Shown in pieces: positions 54,601 through 63,690 of a DNA stretch of 64,000 nucleotides (its first letter is position 1; the number at the start of each line of letters is the position of its first letter). The notes below the pieces were generated by a model, which saw nothing but the letters and a program-made list of their open reading frames with translations, did not search any database and was not told the DNA's origin. The position numbers and the translations under genes are program-made. Source of the stretch: Neoarius graeffei (Eukaryota > Chordata > Actinopteri > Siluriformes > Ariidae); NCBI RefSeq assembly GCF_027579695.1, contig NC_083596.1, positions 53,024,086 through 53,088,085 of the forward strand, in the 5' to 3' direction.

Positions 54601-57600
54601 TATCGGGGTTTTATTTTAACACTTAACTATCAGAGCTCTGATGCCACGCAGCCTACCACGCCATGTCCAAACCGGAAGTCCACTAATTCAAAGTCTTTTC
54701 AGTGTTGCAAGTGCAAATGTACATGTAGTATGATCAAAAACAGAATTTTATGATTAGTGTTGCTGGGATTGTGGCAAAAAATGGATCATTCCACTGTTTT
54801 AAATACAATTATAAATGTCATTTTATTCAATGTCTCTTCTGAAGCATTATGCTGAAGTATTTATATATTGGGACATTAAGATAACAATGTCGGACTCTCT
54901 TTGGCATGAAATAAGAATTTTTAAAAAAAATTTATTAGAATCCGTTAACAGGTAGAACATTTTGCCAGGCAATATAATATAATACTTTTGAGGAGTTACA
55001 TTCAATACCAATGATTGGTAGTCAACTGTAATGTCTGCAAACGGGGAACACTATTGTATTTAGAAAAATGTGATATATTGTATGCTCGAGAAATTTGTTG
55101 AGTGGAAATTCAATTGAGATGGCTGCTCGTGTTTTGTTTATTCAGTTCACACAAAACAGTTCTTTTTAATAATTTAAATGTTAAACATATTGGTATATAC
55201 ACCTCTTTATAATGGAAATGCGCATAAATCAATGTTACTGAAAGTCATTCCAAAATACTGAAAAATGTTTTCGAGAATACTGAAATTCAAAATTTGGGGT
55301 AGGCATCTATGCATTTGAGCTTGCTGTGACCTTGACGCTGTTTGGATCAGTTTTAAAATCTAATTGGTTCATCTGCCGATTACGATGATCATTGAATTAA
55401 AAATCCTGCAGCATCTCGTTCTTGAGATATAACACTAATGAGAATCTGGGACAGTTGGACAGACAGCCTGATAACCCTAACCCCACTTGCACATCAACAA
55501 CTTGAGACTATAAAATAAAAAAAAAAATTAAATCATTTATAGTTAGACTAAAATGAAAATATGATGACAGACCTGTGTAAAATTTATACTCCTGGAAGGC
55601 CAAAGATCACCTTGACTCATCTGGAGTACTTTATTTCTGCACTTTGGATTTTTGGCTTGCTCACATCAATGTTCTGTGTGGAGAAAAATGGCCTTTGTAC
55701 CATTTTTATATAGAGATGCACTTGAAACATCAAGTTCTATGTTTTTGGTATTTAAATCTACAGCCAGAAACGATTTTGTTTATAAAACTAATTGTTGAAG
55801 CCCTGAAAAGAGTGGTGGCCCTGTAGACCTCAGGAGAAGCAGTGAGGAGCTCTATTCAGTTGTAAATTTTAAGAGAAGTAAAGCTTCATCAGGAATACTG
55901 TTAACTTTGTATTTAAAAAAAAAATTGACATTTCATAGCTTACTTCTGTTATTTCGGTGTTCATGTCTTCAGTATTATTTTTAAACTGTAAAAGACCCCC
56001 CCCCCCAATATTTAAAGTAATACAGGCACCTAAATGAATTCCCTCTTCCTGATGACTCAAATATAGTTCTGATAACTTTCACCCGCAAGATGATTCGTGA
56101 ACAATAACCTGGCCCAAAGTAGCATGATGGAACAGATGGGAACTGCAGCGCCTTGTTGTGACAGATCGGGGAATCTCCAGAAACCGGAAGTGGCAGTTTA
56201 TATACGTGTATTATGGTATTAATGCAGTGTTCCTTTGTGGTACTTTACAATATTGAGAAGGTTTTAAATGAATACTGACATGTAAATAATTTCCCTCTTC
56301 TTTCTGACGCCGTGAAAATAAAGCAATCTGGCAGACAGATGATGCGCTCTATTGTACACACTCCATTACTCCTGAGTGTTGAAAATGCTTGAAAACAATG
56401 ACTAACCCAGGCTTGCAGTGGGTAGGTACGCTTGGGTAGCTGGGAAATTTTTTTTTTTTAATTTTAGCCTTTAGGTAATAAAATAGAGTAGCTGTAAACA
56501 AGCACTGTTCTGGTACACTGGCTGAAGTCTAGTGGCTACTTTGCGCTCCATTTGTTTCCACTATGTCACACCTGCGCACTGTAACGTGCATTAGACTGAC
56601 TCTTTTGCACGCTGTGGACAGCATGCACGCTGTAAATGACTCTCACCTGCACAGGATTAAGGCGCAATCAGTGCACCTATATAAGCAGGGTTCTCCACGA
56701 GGGGTTTTAGAGGGGCGGGCCGCCCCCATTTAATTTCTGCCGCCCCTTTACAAAAGGAAGAGACGTCCCTTCGCTTTCTTTGTGACAGACAGCCTTTCTT
56801 TGTTGGAGTACCGACAAAGTACACTACAGACAAAAAAAATTACATCACTGTGTTCAGGAGAACCTTGTGGCACTCAATGTGGAAGAATTTTGTGAATGTC
56901 TCCTTCCGTTTTCGTGTAAATCCCCGTTGTTTGGAGGGAGCACTCTGAGGAAAAAGTGCAATTTCTGTGTGATACTGTCTCTGCACTCAGCGGGTGGGGG
57001 AGGGGATGCTCACTGTCTCTCACACGCGGGAGGGAGGGGCTGCTCGCTCTCGCGCGCACGCGGGAGGGAGGGGCTGCTCGCTCTCGCGCGCACGCGGGAG
57101 GGAGGGGCTTGTAGCCTCATGGCAAATCATACATTCACACATTTTCCCACAGGGGAATTGTTGGCTCGAGTTATAATTTATAATGCTTATGTATATTCTT
57201 TTACAAAAGTGCAATATTTTGATGCTGTTGAGCCATTGATCAACCTTTTTTTGTGTCTATGTTGTAGATGGGAAAAGTAAAATAAGCAAAATTTACTTAA
57301 AGATGGCTCTTTTTTTATTTTAAGTTATTATAACTTGTTTCTCAGGCACTCAATGTTAATAAACAGGCCTACATTTGAAATCTGTTGACCTCAGTTTTCA
57401 TTCTTGCATTAGCTTTATGGAATTCATTGTATTAATTAATTTGCACTGAAGTGTGCAAATTAATTAATACAATGAATTCAAGTGTGTGTAATGTTTGATG
57501 TATGATCTGTTTTGTACCAGTCCAATTGATTCCTCTATTCTAAATGATTATTATTTGAGAGTATTTTATGCAAATGACTTATGCAAATTTGTTTCAGGGT

Positions 57601-58522
57601 CATCCGATTGACCCCCACCCACCTATATTTTCAATCCGTGGAGAACCCTGATAAGGACCTGGTAAACACTCGCAGATCTTGAAGTATTGCGTTGCTAACA
57701 CTTTACAGAGCTTTAGTTTCTGTTTGCGTCTCTTATTTTCTGATCCTTGATTTCCTGTTTCTCGTGTTTGTTTGCTGCCTAGCCTTTGATTGTCTGTTTT
57801 AGAGCTGCAGCTGTCGGTCATTTTGGTAATCGAGTATTCTGATTTATTCCATTGAGTAATTGGATAAGAAATACTTTTGATTTATTAAAGAGTGATAGAA
57901 AATATACAAGAGAAAATAAGATGGGTATCTTTAAACAACTGATTTTCTTTTGAGAAAAATTAACATTTTAATTCCTTATTGCACACTACACATTTGAAGG
58001 ATGTCTTCTGAAATGTAAAAACAAACAGTAACTTTTAAGTTACCTGAAAAACATTATACAAGCAAAAGCAAATATGAAAATACATTGACACAAAATGCCT
58101 TTAAGCTGTGCACCTTCACTTTCAGTCCTACAAGTTCCAACCTAAGCCAACAAACTTGGGCATAATGTGAGCCAGTTTTCTGCCTTGCGTTCTACTGAAG
58201 CTTAATGTAGCTTAATGCCATGGCACGTGTCTGTGACGATTGTGTTCAAAATGCTGTCTGTGAACTCTGCTGCTTGCTCAGTTGAACACGATGCAGCTGT
58301 CTGAACAAAGCTGTCCATACAATGCTGTGATTTACTGAAAGAGATTAAATTATTATTGATATCTCTTACTCTGCTTAAATATCAGACCGTAAGGTGCAAT
58401 CTGCACCTGCTGACCCTGATCACTCCAGTCAGACTATAATGAATAATACCTGCTGTATGGGATTGGTACATTTTAGGCTTCAGTTGCTACTTCCTGATAT
58501 TATGCTCTTGTGTGTTCCATGC

Positions 58523-58561
<39 letters not shown>

Positions 58562-60226
58562 GGGGGTGAAGCAACAAATATGGAATAAATGTAGGTACTG
58601 TTGGAGAAATGACTAACGTTAGTATGGATTATACCGGACATCTATTGGGCATATCTGGTAAGCCTTTGCTTGTTGCATGATTCCGTTTTGTCTGATAATT
58701 GATGCACAACCTGGGTCAAAAGTGACCTGGCTGAGCTTTTATTTAAGCTGGGTTTGCTTAGCTTGTGTATCAGTGTTGAAAAGGGCAAATCAGCTTGTTC
58801 CTCAGCTAGCAGCTGCTAAGCTAATGTCCTGTTATCATGACATTATTATTATTATTTATTTATTTTTTTTATTATTATTTCTCAACACTTTTTTCCACAT
58901 CAGTAAACCCTGTGAATGCAACAAGAAGCCATGATCTTGATTAACTAGCCATTGCATATATCCATAATTACTGAACATCATACTGATTTTGTTACTTTGT
59001 CTTGGATCTGCTCTGTGGACTGGATGCTTTCTGTTGAGGTGCTGTAGCATTGACCATGTGCTGTTGCGGTAGGCTCGTACGGCTTTGCAGTACTTTCCAC
59101 ACAGTTTTTGCTCCGTTTTATCTTGAAATGATCCCAGGCTTTTGACATTTTCTATGCATACTCTTCTCTTCGCCCCTTTCCGTTTTCTCCCTCTTCCTCC
59201 ATTTTGCAAACCGCACCATCAAATCGTGTCTGAGGTCTCCGTCACGTATCCACAGCAGCTTGTTGTGCCACAGTAATACTCATCCATGTGAAACACAGTG
59301 AGCTGATAGGAATTAAATGAGGTCTCCATGCAAAAATATGCATTGATCATTTTTAGTAATCGAATTGAGTTACTCGAGGAATCGTTTCAGCCCTCGTCTG
59401 TTTGTGCCTCACTTGACCTATTGCGTGTTTCACAGTTTCTCGATTTTATGCTCACAAATTTGGGATTGTTTGCCTGTTTTCAATTTTCTTAATAATAAAC
59501 TTTCTTCTGCACTTATATCCATCTCCCACCCGTTCCTGACAGAATACTTCGCCCACCTGAGACCCTAAGCGACATCTCTCTGTGCCACTCTGGGCTTTTG
59601 GGAGGTTGCTATTCAGTGGGCAACTGCTGAATTAGAGCAAAAACAAATTAATCTTGGCCTGAGTTATAACTTAGCATAACAGTAATTCCTGTCAAGAGCA
59701 TGTCAGTAAAAGATTCTAACAGCTGGTATTGGTAATTATTAATATAAACAAAAACAGGTGTTCCGTTACACTTGTCCCTCCACCATGTCCGCTTGCCGAG
59801 ATCCGAGCAGCAGTCGCTCGCCTCGTTGTGGTTGTCAATGTGATGGATCCTGGTACGGCTAAAACCGGTAGGGCTCGATCCCAAGCCCTACGTTCTCCCT
59901 CTCCTCCTCTTCCCCAACTAACTCCTCCTCTTCATCCCCATCATTCAAGACCATCCACATGTTTTCAGCCAAGTTCTGTTGGCATGCCTTCCAGGCAGGG
60001 GTTTGCCAATTTGTCATTTCCGGTTTGGGTTGTTCTCTGCAGAAGGGATGGGAATTCCAGGCATCGTGTCGTGGGGGGAGGTGTGCGTGTTTTTATTTTG
60101 CGTTTTCACCTCCACACTTTGCAGTTACATCAAAAATTGAAAGTTTATGTTCAAATCTGTAAAATGACCCAGAGGAGACCTGTTTGTGTCAGTATCACCT
60201 TTAAAATTTTTCCTAATTAAACTTCA

Positions 60227-60258
<32 letters not shown>

Positions 60259-62097
60259 CACAACTGTTTTCTCCTCCTATAGGTGTTTAAGGGTTCTTTG
60301 ATCCACCAGACGACAGGCGATAAGAAGAACCCGTTTCGGTACTTCACTAAGCAGGAACTGAAGGAACTTTTCACACTGGAGGACACGCACTCCTCTTCCA
60401 CTCAGTTGCAGCTGCAGTCACTCCACTCATCTACGTGTTGGTCTGACCCTGAGCTGCAGTGTCACATTTCTGCTCTGAAGGACATGAATGTGTTCGGTGT
60501 GTCCCGTCACGATCTGCTGTTCTGTAATGAGGAGGATGAGGATGCGCTGCAGGATGAAGAGACTCATTACATAGACCAACGTGTGCAGAAGGCGCAGGAG
60601 CTCGTCCAGGCAGAGTCGCAGCTGCACGGCCTCAGAATGGACGGCGTGAATCAGAATACAGAACCCGCTTGGCTCCGGCTGTCACGGCAACAGCGCCCGG
60701 ACCAACAAAAAGATGCACCCCCCTGCCGTAACTCGAGCCCACCTGCCGTGGTGGATCTCACCTGCTCAGGATCGGATGAGCTGGAGATGATGAATGTGGA
60801 TGGAGGGATGCAGGTGAAGGGCGAGTGTGTGATCGATTTATCTACGCAGTTAACAGAGAACAGTTTTGTTGAACAGGTATTGAAGAGCGTAAACGATGGG
60901 CAGAGTTTAATCGTCGAGAAGTCCGATCGTATGTACTCTCGCTCGAATCTGATCGTACATGTCTCTCCCTTTGAGCAATCGGACTCCTCTGTAGCTCTGC
61001 TGGGGACGGAGTCGATACCCAAAGCGTTTTCAGAGGTGGAGTGGGGTTCACCGAAGGCCTGTGTTGATGCTGACTCTGATGCCTCTAAAACTCTGAGGGT
61101 AGGGTTAGATTCATCTGTACCACCAACAGCAGAGTTGGATTTGTCGAAATCTATGGCTGGTGTGGAGTCTGATTCAGAAGAACTGATGGGGACAGAGTCT
61201 TTCCAAGGGAACTTTAATCTGCTGCTGGAGGACAGTGCAGAGCTGCTCTCAGAGGATAAAGCAGAGGAGGTGGATCAGGAAGTGGTGGAGCTAAGTACAG
61301 GGGGTGAAGACTTCCAGCTGCAGATGGATGACACTAAAGAGAGGCTTAATGAGAGTAACTGTGAGGGTGTGGGACAGAAGCCGGTGGTTTCTTCGCCAGC
61401 AGACGAGTCGTTCCTCTGGCCCACCAAAAAGAAAAAACTGCGTGTCATCTATGATGAGGAAGAGGGGCATGAAGAAGAAGAGGTGGAGAAACCTGTTTTG
61501 GCTAGCAGTCCTTTAGCTGACAGCTTCAATGACCTTGGATGTTCCACACCCAAATCTATGCTGAGTAACGGCACCAGATGCATGAACATATCGATCGCAT
61601 CACGACGCTCCCTGGTAGAGTCACTGCTGCAGGACATGGAGGAGGAAGGGGAGGATGAACCAGAGGTGGAGGGCAGCTCTGAAGGGTTAGTGCTTTGGCA
61701 AGCATCTGAAGCCAGTGGAACATATGCTGATGAATCGGTGTTTGAGGAGGCAGAGCCTAATGGAGAAACCCTATATTCAGAACACATGAGTGAATGTGAG
61801 GAGGAAGCAGAAGGTGGTGGAGTAAAGGGTTGCACTGATGAATCCACTGATGTTGAACTGGCCTCTAGTGAAGTTTTGGATCAGTGTGCGCCCTCTGAAG
61901 TGCAAAATCTGAGTCCGAATAATGTCAAACATCCAGAAGAAACGTTTGACTCTCTGGTGCATTCTGGGAAACGGTGTTTGGCTGAAGGCAGAAAACGGGA
62001 AGCACTGGACTTTTTTCTAAAGGCTATCGACATCAACACTGGAGACACTGAGATACAACTGCTCATCATCCAACTGTACAGACAGCTGAGTCACTGA
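40836..62097 (+). CDS. ercc6l: ercc6l (PICH) SNF2-family translocase, whole coding span, 4 exons
   Basis: Exons 40836-40870, 41610-41654, 43579-45316 and 60283-62097, all GT/AG and in phase, give 1,210 residues (human ERCC6L has 1,250). An N-terminal TPR lies at about 21-60. The SNF2 ATPase follows, with Walker A DMGLGKT (K133), DEAH box (LDEAHK, D233-H236) and LLTGTPVQNN. The helicase C lobe has TTQVGGVGLTLTAANR and AYRIGQ. The long acidic C-terminal region has a FNLLLEDSAELL box and ends in a second TPR (AEGRKREALDFFLKAIDINT). PICH binds stretched DNA and ultrafine anaphase bridges with PLK1 and BLM-complex partners and acts at centromeres in mitosis. Intron 3 is 14,966 bases, swollen by transposons. 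No frameshift or missing key residue seen. Confidence 0.95.
40985..41310 (+). mobile_element. tRNA-headed SINE in ercc6l intron 1
   Basis: Head GGGCGGTGTAGCGGGCATCG with a GC-mutated B box (GGCTCGGGCCC). The tail is shared with 30,863-31,235 (GACCTTGGGCTGAAGTG, ATGTGATGAATAAAAG). A C-rich tract (40,961-40,986) precedes it. Confidence 0.8.
41610..41654 (+). CDS. ercc6l: ercc6l exon 2
   Basis: Acceptor TATTTGCAG|G; encodes SLSINDADSEEQYN between two split Arg codons; donor ACAG|GTATCA. The DSEEQYN-R-FRQQGKEA junction parallels the SPEQAAHYLRYVKEA stretch of human ERCC6L. 45 bases. Confidence 0.88.
42240..43300. repeat. Simple repeats and unclassified repeat in ercc6l intron 2
   Basis: Poly-G at 42,272-42,287. 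A compound TG/TA/GTAT microsatellite runs 42,497-42,661. An unclassified repeat-like block at about 43,090-43,290 (GACCTTTTTGGTGACCTTCA, AAAGTTTCATGAAAATTGAT) resembles a dispersed element but I cannot name it. Confidence 0.7.
43579..45316 (+). CDS. ercc6l: ercc6l exon 3 (TPR and SNF2 ATPase core)
   Basis: Acceptor TGTTTTAG|G, preceded by (TG)n; donor CGACAG|GTGTGT. Encodes residues 28-606: FRQQGKEAAQRGDLELSLRF (TPR), LADDMGLGKTVQVIGFLSAM (Walker A), TTYQMLINNWQQLASFRGQE, YIILDEAHKI, ENPITRAREKDATPGERALG (a nearly invariant ERCC6L stretch), CDHPRLLSARA, and the helicase C motifs through TCGTVEEKIYRRQ. An AG-free in-frame extension upstream (MCVCVCF) is intron, not protein. Confidence 0.96.
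45578..48073 (-). pseudogene. Penelope-like polyprotein (RT and GIY-YIG endonuclease), frameshifted
   Basis: The start codon at 48,073 lies in the pseudo-LTR (MNFHYILKISYGED). Frame one (to 47,168) carries the basic coiled region and ITILPADKGRTTIIMD. A shift in an A-rich run near 47,220 leads to frame two (to about 46,130) with YGTPKIHKPGAPLRPIVDSI, KEGFAMGDPLSATLCNFFME and the catalytic RYVDDILEI. A second shift near 46,140 leads to VIYEIPCRSCNKVYIGETGR (GIY-YIG core, R and EH residues). A third near 45,880 leads to the C-terminal MNRDEGAYAPSHTW. All catalytic landmarks remain. Confidence 0.9.
48057..48528. repeat. Palindromic pseudo-LTR pair of the Penelope-like element
   Basis: The arm 48,057-48,276 (GTAGTGAAAGTTCATTATGT, ATTCTTTAAATTCG, to TAGTTCATGCCTCC) and the arm 48,277-48,528 are inverted copies separated by a short spacer region with GAGCGCCGTCCTGGAGGAG. 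The right arm includes a little more coding-end sequence (GCTCCTCCAGGACGGCGCTC complement), matching 45,640-45,660. Confidence 0.9.
48600..49366 (+). pseudogene. BED-finger / hAT-transposase-like fragment
   Basis: Plus-strand pieces: TPSQKGNGYAHCKLCRTDIN, then in another frame RHVNYKKHMEYAEMA, together giving a CxxC...HxxxxxH BED-like finger. SGGIQQFFTKSVDEKTRNVT and LELNLPISAMK follow, which resemble the beginning of hAT transposases and their host derivatives. The coding breaks off at AAATG|TGAGTT. One frameshift is needed; no DDE residues are present. An L1 insertion follows directly. Confidence 0.5.
49718..53063 (-). pseudogene. L1-clade ORF2 (endonuclease and reverse transcriptase), broken
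   Basis: Starts MRIASLNVNGLNN at 53,063; shifts occur near 52,960. Endonuclease: ILICAGDFNMILN, YSRIDYFFMNTIDR, TDLSDHSVIYLN. RT: KDQSGFITGRQTQDNIRRIL, VSLDAEKAFDCVNWRFLYQV, QRGTRQGCCLSPTLFAIFIE. The catalytic FADD reads FADV here (RIGLFADVIVALQDP), which alone should abolish activity. The C-terminal region runs to a CCHC knuckle (CWRQYGNMSADHAHIFWLC) near 49,930-50,000 after another shift. Confidence 0.9.
53478..54546 (-). pseudogene. L1-clade ORF1 (coiled-coil, RRM), frameshifted
   Basis: Frame 54,546-53,773 has a long coiled coil (about residues 40-150), then LESRSRKNNLRIYGVNEGEE, the RNP-like start of the L1 ORF1p RRM (Transposase_22 family), and RPIIVNFLEFSTKERVLREA. A shift near 53,800 continues into frame 53,804-53,478 (EYNAAKIILKEKGIRFQTPF), the C-terminal domain. 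Needed for RNA chaperoning of the LINE RNP in active copies. Confidence 0.88.
54700..56685. other. Intron 3 stretch without recognised features
   Basis: AT-rich, with short frames only, a poly-C run at 55,998-56,007 and a poly-T at 56,449-56,459. I recognise no exon or repeat family, though much of it may be old repeat DNA. Confidence 0.5.
56686..57650. mobile_element. hAT-like element with CAGGGTTCTCCACG termini
   Basis: CAGGGTTCTCCACG at 56,686 and its inverted copy (CGTGGAGAACCCTG, ending 57,650) with ATAAG on both sides. The interior includes the block shared with 25,150-25,370 and three copies of a GAGGGAGGGGCTGCTCGCTC-type unit (57,028-57,110). A short palindrome (TTGCACTGAAGTGTGCAA) lies near 57,450. 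No transposase. Confidence 0.75.
57800..59395 (-). mobile_element. hAT element remnant with 8-bp duplication and BED finger
   Basis: GTCTGTTT occurs at 57,792-57,799 and 59,396-59,403, an 8-base duplication as in hAT. Termini TAGAGCTGCAGC and, reverse complemented, GAGGGCTGAAACGATTCCTC. The minus strand (59,209-58,856) encodes KTEQKLCGKYCKAVRAYRNS then TWSMLQHLNRKHP, a BED-type finger at the transposase N-terminus; the catalytic part is deleted. Confidence 0.85.
59404..60282. other. ercc6l: End of ercc6l intron 3
   Basis: No gene recognised. Contains a GT-rich stretch and a (TG)n run at 60,231-60,258 ending about 24 bases before the acceptor TCCTCCTATAG. Confidence 0.6.
60283..62097 (+). CDS. 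ercc6l: ercc6l exon 4 (C-terminal region)
   Basis: Acceptor CTATAG|GTG; starts VFKGSLIHQTTGDKKNPFRY, continuing RRQ|V as in human ERCC6L (RRQVFKDSLIRQTTG). Encodes residues 607-1210, stop TGA at 62,095-62,097. FTKQELKELFTLED and TQLQLQSLHS are family-specific; the rest is long, acidic and Ser-rich, ending in the TPR-like AEGRKREALDFFLKAIDINT. Single exon with no breaks. Confidence 0.96.
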   Translation: MFKGSLIHQTTGDKKNPFRYFTKQELKELFTLEDTHSSSTQLQLQSLHSSTCWSDPELQCHISALKDMNVFGVSRHDLLFCNEEDEDALQDEETHYIDQRVQKAQELVQAESQLHGLRMDGVNQNTEPAWLRLSRQQRPDQQKDAPPCRNSSPPAVVDLTCSGSDELEMMNVDGGMQVKGECVIDLSTQLTENSFVEQVLKSVNDGQSLIVEKSDRMYSRSNLIVHVSPFEQSDSSVALLGTESIPKAFSEVEWGSPKACVDADSDASKTLRVGLDSSVPPTAELDLSKSMAGVESDSEELMGTESFQGNFNLLLEDSAELLSEDKAEEVDQEVVELSTGGEDFQLQMDDTKERLNESNCEGVGQKPVVSSPADESFLWPTKKKKLRVIYDEEEGHEEEEVEKPVLASSPLADSFNDLGCSTPKSMLSNGTRCMNISIASRRSLVESLLQDMEEEGEDEPEVEGSSEGLVLWQASEASGTYADESVFEEAEPNGETLYSEHMSECEEEAEGGGVKGCTDESTDVELASSEVLDQCAPSEVQNLSPNNVKHPEETFDSLVHSGKRCLAEGRKREALDFFLKAIDINTGDTEIQLLIIQLYRQLSH

Positions 62098-62320
62098 CAG
62101 ATGCACGCACTCATCCAACTGTGTCGATAGCGGAGTCAATCTCGCATGTGCGTGCACACACGTTGTGGTGGTATTATGCTGCTTCCTTGTGTGAGTGAAT
62201 GTTACTGGTCAGACACACATGAGCAGCTGATTTGATGTGAGCATTTTTCATTCCTGCTTTTTTTTTTTTTTCAACTCTTTGTAAAACGTTTTGAATAAAA
62301 ATGCATTTTGGAATTTAATA
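62098..62320 (+). terminator. ercc6l: ercc6l 3' UTR and polyadenylation signal
   Basis: AATAAA at 62,294-62,299, 197 bases after the stop, followed by TTGTATT and GT-rich sequence (GAGTGTGTTTTAGTGTTGG). A short 3' UTR is implied. Confidence 0.75.
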
Positions 62321-63690
62321 ATGTTGTATTGCAGCTTTGCTCAAGAGTGTGTTTTAGTGTTGGTTAGTGGGGGGGTGTTTTCAGGTAAAAACACTAGATG
62401 GCATGAGTTACACGGTCATTTATGAGAGCTGTTTAGAAATGGGCCTAGATTTGATGAGTGCTGTACGAGGACTGTTTTTTCTTTTTGTACGTCATAGCAA
62501 GCACAGATCATGTGTGTGGACACAAGCTCTACCCACAAACCCCTTCTGTACGTTATATGGATATAACTTGGCCAGCTCTTCTAATTTACATTAAACATGC
62601 CTTAATTATGCATATTTTCAATAATGAGCAAATTGCAGTAAAGAATTGACTATAACGATCTGTGAAAAGTATATCGTCCAAAATGGAGAGAAGAAAAACA
62701 AATTTTAGTGAAGCTCTGATTGTCTGATCTTACTGTAAATGGAAAGATTTATGCATGTGTGCTGTATTTCATAAATCTGTCATTGGATTAAAAAAAGTTT
62801 AATGGATTTCTAGCTTCACGTACAGATTACATTACGTGGTATTTTGTAGACACTCTTAGCCAGAGTGACGTACAAGTAGTGCAGAAGTCCGGTATAAGAA
62901 GTCCTGAACTTCGAGACAAGAAAGTTCTAGTGCCACCTGAACAAGTGACAGAATAACACTTGGTGTCATATTCTGTTGAAGTACTAGTACTCCACAGGCA
63001 CTCAAAGAAAACAATTCAACAAGACAAATGAGATGATGTGAACTTGATTGATAGCTGCTTTTTATTCATTCAATGTTGGTTGTTATTAGGGTTTTCATGT
63101 ATTAATACAGGACAAGCTTTCATCCTGAAATAATGTAAACAATGCTTGCTTAAATGAATTGCTGAAGAGGTGATAACCAAAAAAAGCTAGTTTTTGTGTT
63201 TATATGAATTTATAATTTTATAAATCTGCTCTGAGATGCCAAATCTCGGTTTTACGGTTCCTCTTGTGTGGTGTAATTTTTCTTTTCAGTTCAAGCGTGT
63301 GATGAGGTGAAGCTCCACAGCTGTGTCCCCGATTCATATTTACACTTAAAATATCATTTTAGCTGTGTATTAGTTTTATTTCTTTTTAATTTTATTTAAC
63401 CAGGCAATCAAGGGTATTGGGTTGGGACCCGTCCGTACCAATCTTCAGTAACTACTGAATTGTCCCTAGCAATTTTGATTACGTCAACCGTTATAGGGTA
63501 GGGTTAGGGTGAAAGATTTCCGTTGCCCTGGCCAAAGCCGGGGCCTGTGTTCTGCACGGGCCTGTCCAAAGTTCATCTACCCCCCCCCCCCCCCCCCCCC
63601 CCCCCCAGCCTAGACACCACATTCCCCAGCAAACATAATCTTTCTGTACCTTTATCTGGATGTTGGTCGAAGGGGTTGGTGATCAGTAAG
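62321..63690. other. Downstream intergenic stretch
   Basis: No gene recognised. There is a repeat-like piece near 62,820-62,890 (GTAGACACTCTTAGCCAGAG), a poly-C tract at 63,580-63,606 and otherwise AT-rich DNA. Confidence 0.55.

Larger units (their letters stand above)
49383..54683 (-). mobile_element. L1-clade LINE, near full length, 16-bp target duplication
   Basis: Direct repeats TAATTCAAAGTCTTTT at 49,367-49,382 and 54,684-54,699 flank a 5.3-kb minus-strand element with a 5' UTR (54,547-54,683), ORF1, ORF2 and an A-rich 3' end (complement of the T/A-rich stretch at 49,383-49,500). Several frameshifts and an altered RT active site make it inactive. Confidence 0.93.
45317..60282. other. 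ercc6l: ercc6l intron 3
   Basis: 14,966 bases. Contents in order: Penelope-like element 45,445-48,529, BED/hAT-like scrap 48,600-49,300, L1-clade LINE 49,383-54,683, two hAT elements 56,686-57,650 and 57,800-59,395, and a (TG)n tract just before the acceptor. About 7 kb of it is demonstrably insertion with target duplications. Confidence 0.9.
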
